Assembly (NCBI RefSeq): GCF_003149105.1
Contig: NZ_QGDS01000010.1
Location: 62,001 to 126,000, forward strand
Direction of reading: 5' to 3'
DNA length: 64,000 nucleotides
Origin: Faecalicatena contorta
GTDB lineage: Bacteria > Bacillota > Clostridia > Lachnospirales > Lachnospiraceae
Under the pieces are notes generated by a model. That model searched no databases. It was given only the letters and a program-made list of their open reading frames with translations, and was not told where the DNA came from. The position numbers were made by a program, and so were the translations under genes. Positions 33,397 to 42,728 of this stretch are shown here, in pieces. Numbering within the stretch: position 1 is the first letter of the stretch; every line of letters begins with the position of its first letter.

Positions 33397-34953
33397 TTAA
33401 CTCTCCTTCTCCTCTTTATGATGGCCCTTGTATGAAGCCAATACCAATGTATCCTGATGTATCTCATCCCCATAAAATTCTCCTGTTTTCAGGCCGTTGG
33501 ATAACACAATTACCCGGTCTGCGATTGCTACAATCTCCTGCAGCTCCGAAGAAATCACGATGATAGACAATCCCTGCTCCGCGTATTGGTTAATGATATC
33601 AAATACCTCCGTTTTAGCGCCAATATCAATACCGCGGCTTGGCTCATCCATTAATAAAATTTTAGGCTCTGTCAGAATACCTTTTCCGATAACTACTTTC
33701 TGCTGGTTTCCACCTGACAAGGAAAGAATAGGCAGCTTCTTATCTGCCACTTTAATATGTATATCCTGAATCTGTCCGTCTACTTTTTCCCCTTCTAATT
33801 TATTGTCAAGGAACGGACCTTTCGTGTAACGCTTTAATGCCGACAATGAGCAGTTCTTCTCTATATCCAGTGTCTGCACCAGGCCCTGGCCCTGTCTGTC
33901 CTCAGGGATTAAAGCAAATCCATTGTCAATCTGCTGTGAGATTGATTTGATATTTAATTCTTTGCTCCCCATAAGTATCTGCCCGGTATGCTCAGGATGA
34001 AGCCCCATCAGACATTCAAACACCTCGCTGCGTCCGGCTCCCATTAATCCATAGATTCCAAGAACCTCTCCCTTTTTCAGATTAAAGTCCAGATGATCTA
34101 CAAGATAGCCTCCGCCCGCCTTTGGCAGACATAAATCCTTTACTTCCAGCACATTTTCAATCTTACTCCAGTCCACCTTCCTGTTTCTCTTAGGGTAAGA
34201 CTTGGAGCCCCCTGTCATCTGCTGCACAATCCAAGGCACATCAATATCCCCTACATCGGAATCTGCCACATATTTACCGTCCCGGAGTATGGTTACATGA
34301 TCACCGATTTCCATAATCTCTTCTAACCTGTGGGAAATGTATACGATAGAAATTCCTTCCGCCGTAAGCTCTTTCATAATCTTAAACAGAACTTTAACCT
34401 CTTGCTGGCTCAGGGAAGATGTGGGCTCATCCATAATCAGTACTTTCAGGTCATCTTCCACCAAATTTCTGGCAATCTCAATCATCTGCTGCTGTCCTAC
34501 ACGCAATTCCCCAACCTTGGCATTCAAATCCAGAGGATGCTCCAGCCTCTCCAGAACCTTTTTCGCACCGTCCATATGTGACTTATTATCCAGTGCTATC
34601 CTGCCCTTAGTCTTCTCTTTGTTCATATAAATGTTCTGATACACGTTCAGATTAGGAAACAGACTCAGTTCCTGATGTATAATGCCAATTCCATGTTTTC
34701 TTGCCTCTGTCGTATTCTTGAAATACACTTCCCGGTCTCCGATATACATTTTCCCCTCATTGGGCTGCTCAATTCCGGCAATCATCTTCATCAGAGTAGA
34801 TTTTCCGGCACCATTTTCTCCAATGAGCACATTCACCTTTCCCTTAAGCAGATCGAAGGATACTTCATCAAGAGCTTTTGTACCGGGGTAAATCTTACTT
34901 ATTTTTTCCGCATGTAGAAACACATCGTCCCTGCATTTATCATTTTCACCCAT
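33397..34953 (-). CDS. rbsA: Ribose ABC transporter ATP-binding protein
   Basis: A 518-residue double ATPase. The first half has GENGAGKST (near residue 45), LRVGQQQMIEIA and IMDEPTSSL; the second has the degenerate GLMGAGRSE and LSGGNQQKVVIGK with LMDEPSRGID. This asymmetric pattern is typical of RbsA/XylG/MglA. ATG with GGAG upstream. It lies between the DUF2291 lipoprotein gene and rbsC. Confidence 0.93.
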   Translation of the reverse strand: MGENDKCRDDVFLHAEKISKIYPGTKALDEVSFDLLKGKVNVLIGENGAGKSTLMKMIAGIEQPNEGKMYIGDREVYFKNTTEARKHGIGIIHQELSLFPNLNVYQNIYMNKEKTKGRIALDNKSHMDGAKKVLERLEHPLDLNAKVGELRVGQQQMIEIARNLVEDDLKVLIMDEPTSSLSQQEVKVLFKIMKELTAEGISIVYISHRLEEIMEIGDHVTILRDGKYVADSDVGDIDVPWIVQQMTGGSKSYPKRNRKVDWSKIENVLEVKDLCLPKAGGGYLVDHLDFNLKKGEVLGIYGLMGAGRSEVFECLMGLHPEHTGQILMGSKELNIKSISQQIDNGFALIPEDRQGQGLVQTLDIEKNCSLSALKRYTKGPFLDNKLEGEKVDGQIQDIHIKVADKKLPILSLSGGNQQKVVIGKGILTEPKILLMDEPSRGIDIGAKTEVFDIINQYAEQGLSIIVISSELQEIVAIADRVIVLSNGLKTGEFYGDEIHQDTLVLASYKGHHKEEKES

Positions 34954-34984
34954 AGTCTACTTTCTCCTTTTTATTCAGCAGTGA

Positions 34985-35638
34985 TTACTGTACTTCCAGA
35001 ACTGCCGGTGTAATAAGCACATCTGTGCTTCCTGATGACACCGTAAATGCGCCTACAAAAGAGAGTGTCTTTCCCTGCAGGGATTCAGGCTCTGCCGGTT
35101 CCACAACATCTTTTGCAACGATTGCATTGATTCCCTGGGATACTGCTGCCCATTCTTCCTGATTCTTGTAATCGCCGAACTTGATAAAGCTTAACGTATC
35201 CCGGATGGATGATCCTTTGTATACAGGTCCGATCTGAATTTTTATAGCCTCCGCTCCACTATAACCATCCGGCTTCACCGTTAAATATCCTGCCTGGGAC
35301 TCGGTATTGACTTCCTCCACCGTTCCGGTGCCTTTTACCACATAACTTAGTTCTCCGGAAGTTCCCATAGAATATTTTCCATATTTATCAGCAAGTGCGG
35401 TCAGATTCCCCTTTGATTCCGTGAGGAACTCTGTTAAATCCACTGCTGTCTCATTCAATTCCGGAAGTGCGGAGGTTTCCCATATTGCTGCCACATCATC
35501 TCCTGCATTAAATTCCACTTCTCCGGTATATTTTCCTTCTTCTCCAATTTTTACAACTTTTACAATTCCACACCCTGTCAGCAGGGCAGATGCAACAAGT
35601 GCCAGTGTAAGTCCGAGCGCTATTATACGCTTTTTCAT
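34985..35638 (-). CDS. DUF2291-family lipoprotein
   Basis: A 217-residue lipoprotein (lipobox LLTGC) of a family repeatedly found inside ribose-type ABC operons. After the anchor it reads KVVKIGEEGKYTGEVEFNAGDDVAAIWE and ends in a beta-rich OB-like segment (GKTLSFVGAFTVSSGSTDVLI). It is probably an accessory surface protein of the importer; its molecular role is not established. I chose the ATG after GGAGGAGGCAGCT. It stands between rbsB and rbsA, after a hairpin. Confidence 0.8.
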   Translation of the reverse strand: MKKRIIALGLTLALVASALLTGCGIVKVVKIGEEGKYTGEVEFNAGDDVAAIWETSALPELNETAVDLTEFLTESKGNLTALADKYGKYSMGTSGELSYVVKGTGTVEEVNTESQAGYLTVKPDGYSGAEAIKIQIGPVYKGSSIRDTLSFIKFGDYKNQEEWAAVSQGINAIVAKDVVEPAEPESLQGKTLSFVGAFTVSSGSTDVLITPAVLEVQ

Positions 35639-35739
35639 AGCTGCCTCCTCCATATCCTGTAGGATATTTATTTTCCTATCGTCATTTCATACTTCTTTTT
35701 ACATAAAGAGTGTTTCCCAGGCGAAACTCCATTTTACAC

Positions 35740-35769
35740 ACAGGGAAGCATGTTTACACGCCTCCCTGT
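35740..35769 (-). terminator. Intercistronic hairpin after rbsB
   Basis: Minus strand: ACAGGGA/TCCCTGT stem with an inner GC pair block, just past the rbsB stop. It probably lowers downstream expression relative to the binding protein, a common arrangement in ABC operons. Confidence 0.5.
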
Positions 35770-35796
35770 CTTTTTAATGCTTATGTTTATATCCGA

Positions 35797-36891
<1,095 letters not shown>

Positions 36892-36901
36892 TCAATATCC
36901 T

Positions 36902-37834
36902 CTATCGGATTGCTTCCGCAGCTTTTTGTGCAATCCCTTCCCCATTCAGTCCGTAATAGTCAAATACTTCTTTGGATGTTCCGGTAATCACCGGCTCATC
37001 CGGCAGCGACATGTTAATTACTTTCTTTGGACACTCACTTCCCACTATCTGGCTGACCATAGACCCCAGGCCCCCGAAGGGTGAGTGTTCCTCTACCGTT
37101 ATGACTGCCTTCACATTAGATGCTGCCTTAACAATGGCTTCTTTATCCAATGGCTTTACACAGTACATGTCTATAACTGTAGCGCTGATTCCCTGCTCTT
37201 TCAGAAGTGCTGCTGCCTCTGCAGATGGTTTTACCATCTCTCCGCATGCAATGATTGCAACATCCTTTCCTTCTGTTAGCACCGTTGCTTTGTCCATCTC
37301 AAACGGTACATTACCTTCCACGTACACATCATCCACTGCATTTCTTCCCACACGTATGTAAGCCGGCTTATTATCTTTCAGCAATGCCTTCGTGAGACAT
37401 TCCGTCTGCAGCCTGTCGCTTGGAAGATAGACTCTCATATTCGGAACTGCTGACATAGCCGCAATGTCCTGGGCAGAATGATGGCTCATACCCAATGCAC
37501 CATAACTAACACCACCGCTGATACCGATGAGTTTCACATTGGTGTTGGAATATGCTACATCCACTTTAGCCTGCTCATAGCTTCTGGTCGAAAGAAAACA
37601 TGCAGGGGATACCGCATAGGGCTTCTTACCACATTTTGCAAGTCCTGCTGAAATACCTACCAGATTCTGCTCTGCAATTCCGGTCTCTACGAACTGCTTT
37701 GGAAACTCCTCAGCAAATGGGGTGAATGAACCACTGCCCCTTGAATCACTGCAAAGTGCTACTACATCTTTATCTGTTTTCGCTGCTTCCATTAACACTT
37801 CACATATCACCTGTTTATTCGCTATCTTAGCCAT
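36902..37834 (-). CDS. Transketolase, C-terminal subunit
   Basis: A 310-residue subunit carrying the pyrimidine-binding and C-terminal domains of a transketolase (FVETGIAEQNLVGISAGLA with the catalytic Glu; MSHHSAQDIA; ITVEEHSPFGGLG). Together with the preceding gene it makes one split enzyme moving two-carbon ketol units. It starts inside the last codons of the N-subunit gene (overlap of eight bases, ATGGCTAA), so the two are coupled. A split transketolase inside a sugar operon is known from apulose-phosphate and sulfosugar pathways as well as from pentose use; which applies here is not decided. Confidence 0.9.
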   Translation of the reverse strand: MAKIANKQVICEVLMEAAKTDKDVVALCSDSRGSGSFTPFAEEFPKQFVETGIAEQNLVGISAGLAKCGKKPYAVSPACFLSTRSYEQAKVDVAYSNTNVKLIGISGGVSYGALGMSHHSAQDIAAMSAVPNMRVYLPSDRLQTECLTKALLKDNKPAYIRVGRNAVDDVYVEGNVPFEMDKATVLTEGKDVAIIACGEMVKPSAEAAALLKEQGISATVIDMYCVKPLDKEAIVKAASNVKAVITVEEHSPFGGLGSMVSQIVGSECPKKVINMSLPDEPVITGTSKEVFDYYGLNGEGIAQKAAEAIR

Positions 37835-38660
37835 GAAGCGCCGCCTCCTTTCGCTGGGCAAGATCTTCTTTAATCTGTGCCAGTTCCTCCCCTGTAGGAA
37901 CCTTATGATGCCAGTTTGCCTTGTTCTCCATAACGGCCGAGCCTTTTCCCTTCACTGTATTGGCAATAAGTACAGTAGGTCTGCCCTTTACAGTCCTGGC
38001 CTCTTCAAATGCCTCTTTTAACTGTCCGATATCGTTTCCGTCCTTTACATCAATGACATTCCACCCAAAGGAAGCAAATCTATCATGCAGGTCATCATGC
38101 CCCATGACATCCTCTGTATTTCCTGAAATCTGCAGACGGTTCCTGTCAACCACTGCACACAGGTTATCCAGCTTATACTGACTGGCGGACATAACGCCTT
38201 CCCATACGGAACCTTCTGCCAGCTCACCGTCTCCCATCACCGTGTAAACTCTGTAATCCCGGTCATCCATCTTACCAGCCAGAGCCATTCCTACGCTAAC
38301 CGGAAGTCCATGCCCCAGAGAGCCTGAATTCATCTCAATACCAGGTATTTTGTTATTCGGGTGTCCAATGAACTTGGAGCCAAATTTGCTGAACTGTGCA
38401 ATGGCATCCTTAATATCAAAGAACCCCTTTGCAGCCAGTACGGCGTAATAAGCTTCTACAGAATGTCCTTTGCTCATAACAAACCTGTCACGGTCCGGGT
38501 CGTTCACATTCTCAGGGCTGATATTCATCTGGTTAAAATAAATCTCCGTCAGCACTTCCATGACACTCATGTCACCGCCGATGTGTCCGCCTTTGCCTTC
38601 CACAATCATATCGATTACATTCTCTCTTAACTCATAAGCCAATGCTTTCAGATTTTCCAT
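37827..38660 (-). CDS. Transketolase, N-terminal subunit
   Basis: A 277-residue subunit with the thiamine-diphosphate binding domain: KGGHIGGDMSVMEVLTEIYF, SKGHSVEAYYAVLA, GSLGHGLPVSVGMALAGK and the ThDP motif starting GDGELAEGSVWE and ending NRLQISG. It depends on the overlapping C-subunit gene. It starts two bases after the stop of the isomerase-like gene, so all three are tightly coupled. Chain length is usual for bacterial two-gene transketolases. Confidence 0.92.
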   Translation of the reverse strand: MENLKALAYELRENVIDMIVEGKGGHIGGDMSVMEVLTEIYFNQMNISPENVNDPDRDRFVMSKGHSVEAYYAVLAAKGFFDIKDAIAQFSKFGSKFIGHPNNKIPGIEMNSGSLGHGLPVSVGMALAGKMDDRDYRVYTVMGDGELAEGSVWEGVMSASQYKLDNLCAVVDRNRLQISGNTEDVMGHDDLHDRFASFGWNVIDVKDGNDIGQLKEAFEEARTVKGRPTVLIANTVKGKGSAVMENKANWHHKVPTGEELAQIKEDLAQRKEAALHG

Positions 38661-38662
38661 CC

Positions 38663-40063
38663 TTATTCTCCTCTTAAATATGCTTTTACATCTTCTTCAA
38701 CAGGGTCATACAAGTCCGGCTTCACACCAATATATTTACATGCCTCATATAACACCGGCACCACATCCTTGTGAATGCCCACACAGTGGTGTATGTATGG
38801 ACCTTCCACAATTTTTGCTTCCAGCCTTTTAATATTCTCTACCTCTATCCAAAGATAAGTTCCCATTCCCTTTGGCCCTTCTACACCCTTTGCATTCCCC
38901 AAAAGCATGGAATATTCGCCATTGTCTCCGTCAAAACGGCACAGTGTAATATCACCGTGTTTTGCCTCTGCCGTCAGGCTGCCCGGGTGCTCAAATGCCA
39001 GGGGGTATGTCAACTGCGGCTTCTCCTTTGCCACTGAAATGGGCCACGGCCCACAGTGCTGCAGCAGCTCACCGTTCTCAATATCAGGGTGGCGTATGGT
39101 CCAGTCTGCGAAGAATCCTCTTGTCTCATCCATTCCTGCTGCCTCTACCAGAAGGGCAGTGATGGCTCCGTGAATATCCGTCTCACAGACTATCGGAATT
39201 CCTTTTTCATTCAGGATGGCATTGGCTGCGCAAGGCATGATTCCCAATTCTGTCTGCAATGCATTCCAGCACTGGATAGCCCCTGCCTTACATCCATATT
39301 TATCAACCAGCTGCTCCATAGCGACCGCCAGAGCCGCCACATTTTCCACCTGGCTCTCTTTAATCCTGACATCCATATTTTCGTTGATATATGCAATTGT
39401 CTTAGCTATTTTCTTACCTTCAGATTTCACTGCTTTTACCTCTTCCGTCAGCTCAGTCATTGGAATCGGTGCAAGCTGGATGTTGAATTTCTCCAGCAAT
39501 TCACCTTCATTGCACATTGTAGTCCAGAAATCGAAAGGTCTTGTTGAAATCTGAAGAATGCGCATATTGCGGAAAGTTTTTACCACATTACATACTGCAA
39601 GAAAATCCCTTAATCCCCTCTCAAATACCGGATCGTTCAGTCTGCAATTTGTCATATATGTAAATGGAATCTGGAATCTGCGGAGCACCTTCCCGGTTGC
39701 AAACAGGCCGCACTGTGTATCTCTCAGCCTGACACCATTTTCATCCGGCCTCTCATCCAAAGGTCCCCAAAGCAGTACCGGAACATTCAGCTCCTTTGCA
39801 AGTCTTGCACAGACGTACTCCGTACCGAAATTACAGTGCGGAAGAAACAACCCATCAATTCCTTCAGCTTTAAACTTAGCTGCTATCCGCTTTACATCAT
39901 TATCATCATAGAGAAGACCTTCTTCATTGATATCATCTATATCTATAAAATCAATGTCCAGTTCCTTCAGCCTGCCGGCTGTCAGCCCTCTGTACTTAAT
40001 TGCATCCGGAGCGCTGAAAATGCTTCTTCTCGTAGGTGCATAACCTAATTTAATTGCTGCCAC
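38663..40063 (-). CDS. L-fucose/L-arabinose isomerase-family protein
   Basis: A 466-residue protein with the fucose/arabinose-isomerase layout: N-terminal Rossmann-like part (KLGYAPTRRSIFSAPDA, GIDGLFLPHCNFGTEYVCARLA), middle domain with PVLLWGPLDERP and IQCWNALQTELGIMPCAANAIL, and metal-site-like CETDIHGAITALL and FADWTIRHPDI segments near the C-terminal domain. It is shorter than FucI (about 590) and close to AraA in length. It probably interconverts an aldose and a ketose upstream of the kinase and transketolase. It is the first structural gene of operon A, starting at GTG with GGAGG. Confidence 0.82.
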   Translation of the reverse strand: MAAIKLGYAPTRRSIFSAPDAIKYRGLTAGRLKELDIDFIDIDDINEEGLLYDDNDVKRIAAKFKAEGIDGLFLPHCNFGTEYVCARLAKELNVPVLLWGPLDERPDENGVRLRDTQCGLFATGKVLRRFQIPFTYMTNCRLNDPVFERGLRDFLAVCNVVKTFRNMRILQISTRPFDFWTTMCNEGELLEKFNIQLAPIPMTELTEEVKAVKSEGKKIAKTIAYINENMDVRIKESQVENVAALAVAMEQLVDKYGCKAGAIQCWNALQTELGIMPCAANAILNEKGIPIVCETDIHGAITALLVEAAGMDETRGFFADWTIRHPDIENGELLQHCGPWPISVAKEKPQLTYPLAFEHPGSLTAEAKHGDITLCRFDGDNGEYSMLLGNAKGVEGPKGMGTYLWIEVENIKRLEAKIVEGPYIHHCVGIHKDVVPVLYEACKYIGVKPDLYDPVEEDVKAYLRGE

Positions 40064-40100
40064 TTTTTTTCCTCCATTCTTTCCTTATCTTCCTGCCTGG

Positions 40101-41144
40101 TTACTGTTCACAGGTGACCTGTAACCCTGCTTGTTCTATATGATTGATATCCATAACACTGCCCCTTTCAAGGAACTTTGTGCCAACCTGGATTTTCATC
40201 CTCACCTGTCTCCCGGAATACTTGATGTGGTCCAGCGCCCGTCTTACCGCCACTTCCCCCATCTCCTGCTTATATACGTGTATTGTTGTAAGCCCCGGCA
40301 TAGATACCGCACCAAAGCGGATATCGTCAAATCCTACTACAGAAACCTGTTCCGGAATTTTTATCCCCTTTTCTTGTAAAGCTCTTATAGAGCCTAAAGC
40401 AATAACATCATTATCTGCAAAAAATGCAGTGGGAAGTTCAGGTTCTTTCTCCAGATAATGTTTCATATCTTCATATGCTGTCTCAATCTGAGTTCCCAGC
40501 GTCACTATATACTCCGGCTTTTCTGTGCAGCTATACTTGCCCAGAGTCCGGTAATATCCATACTCTCTGTACTGGAAGGCTTTGATTCTATAATCACCCC
40601 TGAGGTAGCCAATCTTTCTGTGCCCCTTTTCAATCAGGTATTCTACTGCATTGCAGGCAGCATCTGTATTGTTAATCAGTACCGCATCAAATATCATGTC
40701 TTCACACCAGCCGTCCAGCACAATGATGTATCCTTTGTAATTCATAAAGGAGCTGTAGTCTTCCTCTAACATCTCCGTACCTAAAAGTATTACTAACGAA
40801 TTTACATCATCTGTCACTTCCTTTAACCGCTCTTCAAAGTTGGAATCTTCACAATTGAGGTGGCTGAATGTAGTCTCATACCCCAGGGCCTTTGCCTGAC
40901 GCTCCACGCCTTCGATCATTGCGGGAAATATCAGGCTGTCATCAATGATCCGTCCATTTTTCCGGTAAGTTACAAACCGGATTTTTGTAGCTGTCTTCTC
41001 TGCCTGATACCCCAGTTCTTCAGCCGCCCTGAATATCTTCTTAGAGGTTTCTCCGTTTACCCCTTTCTTGCGGTTCAAAGCATTTGAGACAGTTGCCGGG
41101 GAGAAGCCTGTAACCTGGCTGATTTGTTTTATGCTGACTTTCAC
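40101..41144 (-). CDS. LacI-family transcriptional regulator (operon A)
   Basis: A 347-residue LacI/GalR repressor and the first gene of operon A. HTH: VSIKQISQVTGFSPATVSNALN; ligand domain with LGTEMLEEDYSSF, AFFADNDVIALGSIRALQEKG and SVVGFDDIRFGAVS. It starts at GTG with AAGGGG upstream and lies 37 bases before the isomerase gene. An operator sits inside its own promoter, so autoregulation of the whole operon is likely. It is clearly paralogous to the next gene upstream. Confidence 0.92.
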   Translation of the reverse strand: MKVSIKQISQVTGFSPATVSNALNRKKGVNGETSKKIFRAAEELGYQAEKTATKIRFVTYRKNGRIIDDSLIFPAMIEGVERQAKALGYETTFSHLNCEDSNFEERLKEVTDDVNSLVILLGTEMLEEDYSSFMNYKGYIIVLDGWCEDMIFDAVLINNTDAACNAVEYLIEKGHRKIGYLRGDYRIKAFQYREYGYYRTLGKYSCTEKPEYIVTLGTQIETAYEDMKHYLEKEPELPTAFFADNDVIALGSIRALQEKGIKIPEQVSVVGFDDIRFGAVSMPGLTTIHVYKQEMGEVAVRRALDHIKYSGRQVRMKIQVGTKFLERGSVMDINHIEQAGLQVTCEQ

Positions 41145-41176
41145 TTTTTCACCGCCCCTTAACTCTTTATGTCTAC

Positions 41177-41204
41177 ATTATAAACGTTTACATAAATATT
41201 TCAA
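41177..41204 (-). promoter_or_regulatory. Promoter of operon A with embedded operator
   Basis: Minus strand: -35 TTGAAA at 41199-41204, a 16-base spacer and -10 TATAAT at 41177-41182. The spacer contains TGTAAACGTTTA, a LacI-type operator half-symmetric to the distal one, so repressor binding would exclude RNA polymerase. Confidence 0.75.
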
Positions 41205-41361
41205 TAGTTTTCATTTAAAAATATTGTTATAATCTTTATTTTGTTTACTTATCATAGATTTTACTCTACTTATTTGTATATTTTTTATAATAATTCTAGT
41301 TCTACTTCTTATTTCCTCTTTACTTCAAACTGGTTTTTGTTAAATCTTTATATAAATATTC

Positions 41362-41377
41362 ATATAAACGTTTATAT
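41362..41377. promoter_or_regulatory. Distal LacI-type operator (operon A)
   Basis: ATATAAACGTTTATAT, a perfect 16-bp palindrome sharing its TAAACGTTTA core with the promoter-embedded site about 185 bases away. The stretch between them is A/T-rich and has no gene; loop formation is plausible. Confidence 0.7.
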
Positions 41378-41437
41378 AAATTATTTCCCTATGCATTTTA
41401 ATACCTTGTGAGCTTGAGACATCAAAAGTTTTTACAC

Positions 41438-41468
41438 GAAAAACGCCTGTGGTTTTTACACCTCAGGC
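41438..41468 (-). terminator. Terminator of the second lacI gene (distal)
   Basis: Minus strand: GCCTGAGG/CCACAGGC stem, loop TGTAAAAA, followed by five Ts. A similar hairpin lies closer to the gene at 41568-41595 (TGTCTG/CAGACA around the same TGTAAAAA loop), giving two terminators in tandem. Between them no gene is seen. Confidence 0.65.
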
Positions 41469-41567
41469 ATCCCCGGCCACAAATAAAATTGATATTTGGA
41501 TAAAGTACAGAAATTGCTCGGTTTCAATAGCAACATAGGGGCAAATCTTGTTTATTCATAATCTAAA

Positions 41568-41595
41568 ATGTCTGCAGTTTTTACACCACAGACAT
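41568..41595 (-). terminator. Terminator of the second lacI gene (proximal)
   Basis: Minus strand: AATGTCTG/CAGACATT stem followed by TTAG, starting three bases past the stop codon. The loop matches that of the distal hairpin. Confidence 0.6.
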
Positions 41596-41597
41596 TT

Positions 41598-42596
41598 TTA
41601 TATCTCCCGTACACTCCCGCGTTCCACGAAGTCAGTACAGACCTGTATTTTCATTTTTACTTTCTTGGGGTCTTCGATAGACATTGCCAACTGCCTCACT
41701 GCCATCTCCCCCATCTCATGCTTATATACATTAATAGTCGTCAGGGGCGGATCGGAAATCGCCCCAAAACTCACATTATCAAACCCTATAATAGACACAT
41801 CTTTCGGAATGCCATAACCATATTCCTTCAGTGCCCGCATTGCTCCGATAGCAATGGTATCATTATCCGCAAAGAATGCCGTAGGAATTACAGAAGCCTT
41901 ATCCAGATACTGCTTCATCCCTTCGTACGCCGTCTCAATCCTTGTCCCAACCGTAGCTACATATTCCTGCCTGAACGGAATTCCTTCCCGGCTCAGTACC
42001 CGCTGCAGCCCAATTTCCCGATATCTGAATGCCTGAATCCGAAAGTCTCCGCGTATGTACCCTATATCCCGGTGCCCTTTATGCAGCAGATATTCCGCTG
42101 CCCGTGCTGCAGAATCCGTATTGCTTATCAGCACACTGTTAAAGAAATGCTCATCACTCCAGCCATCCAACAAAATCACCTTATTCTGCGCACGCTGAAA
42201 AGGTTCGAAATCTTCCTCCATCATCTCTGTTCCCAAGAGAACCACAGCACTTTCTGTATCAGACAAAATTTCCTCTATCTGCACCCGGCATCCCACATCA
42301 TTTACATCTACATGGCAAAACACCGTATCATATCCCATCTTCTTTGCCTGGCGCTCCACCCCCTCAATCACTGCCGGGTGAAACGGACTGTCATCAATAA
42401 TCAATCCATTTCTCCGAAAAATAACAAAGCGGATTTTTTTAATCTTTTCCTCGGTACGATAGCCAAGTTCCTCTGCCATCTTCAGAATTTTCTCCGAAGT
42501 TTCCCGGTTCACGCCCTTCTTGTGGTTCAGGGCATTAGACACTGTAGCGGGAGAGAATCCCGTAAGCTCACTGATTTTTCTTATGCTTACCTTCAT
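41598..42596 (-). CDS. LacI-family transcriptional regulator, paralog
   Basis: A 332-residue LacI/GalR protein very similar to the operon A regulator: KVSIRKISELTGFSPATVSNALN, RFVIFRRNGLIIDDS, LLGTEMMEEDFEPF, AFFADNDTIAIGAMRALKEYG. The recognition helix (TGFSPATVSNALN) is the same as in the neighbour, so both may bind the same TAAACGTTTA operators with different ligands. I chose the ATG aligned with the paralog's start; the open frame extends seven codons further. It has its own terminators and is probably transcribed alone. Confidence 0.92.
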   Translation of the reverse strand: MKVSIRKISELTGFSPATVSNALNHKKGVNRETSEKILKMAEELGYRTEEKIKKIRFVIFRRNGLIIDDSPFHPAVIEGVERQAKKMGYDTVFCHVDVNDVGCRVQIEEILSDTESAVVLLGTEMMEEDFEPFQRAQNKVILLDGWSDEHFFNSVLISNTDSAARAAEYLLHKGHRDIGYIRGDFRIQAFRYREIGLQRVLSREGIPFRQEYVATVGTRIETAYEGMKQYLDKASVIPTAFFADNDTIAIGAMRALKEYGYGIPKDVSIIGFDNVSFGAISDPPLTTINVYKHEMGEMAVRQLAMSIEDPKKVKMKIQVCTDFVERGSVREI

Positions 42597-42728
42597 AACA
42601 ATTGCCCATCCTTTCAAAAATGGAGTGACTGGCAGCTAAAGTCACACATAAAATTATTATATATCAACTGCTTTCAAAAGAAAAGATATTATTACAGAAC
42701 CCTTTAAGCACCTTTTATAAGATAAATA

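Noticed and set aside
36902-40063. Sulfoquinovose (sulfo-transketolase) pathway
   Set aside because: A split transketolase fits, but no sulfolactaldehyde dehydrogenase or reductase, sulfoquinovosidase or sulfonate exporter is nearby, so I do not call it.
41568-42707. Plus-strand open frame of 379 codons opposite the second lacI gene
   Set aside because: The minus-strand LacI protein has clear domains and a ribosome site; the plus-strand frame is its shadow, rich in His/Pro/Cys without any signature.
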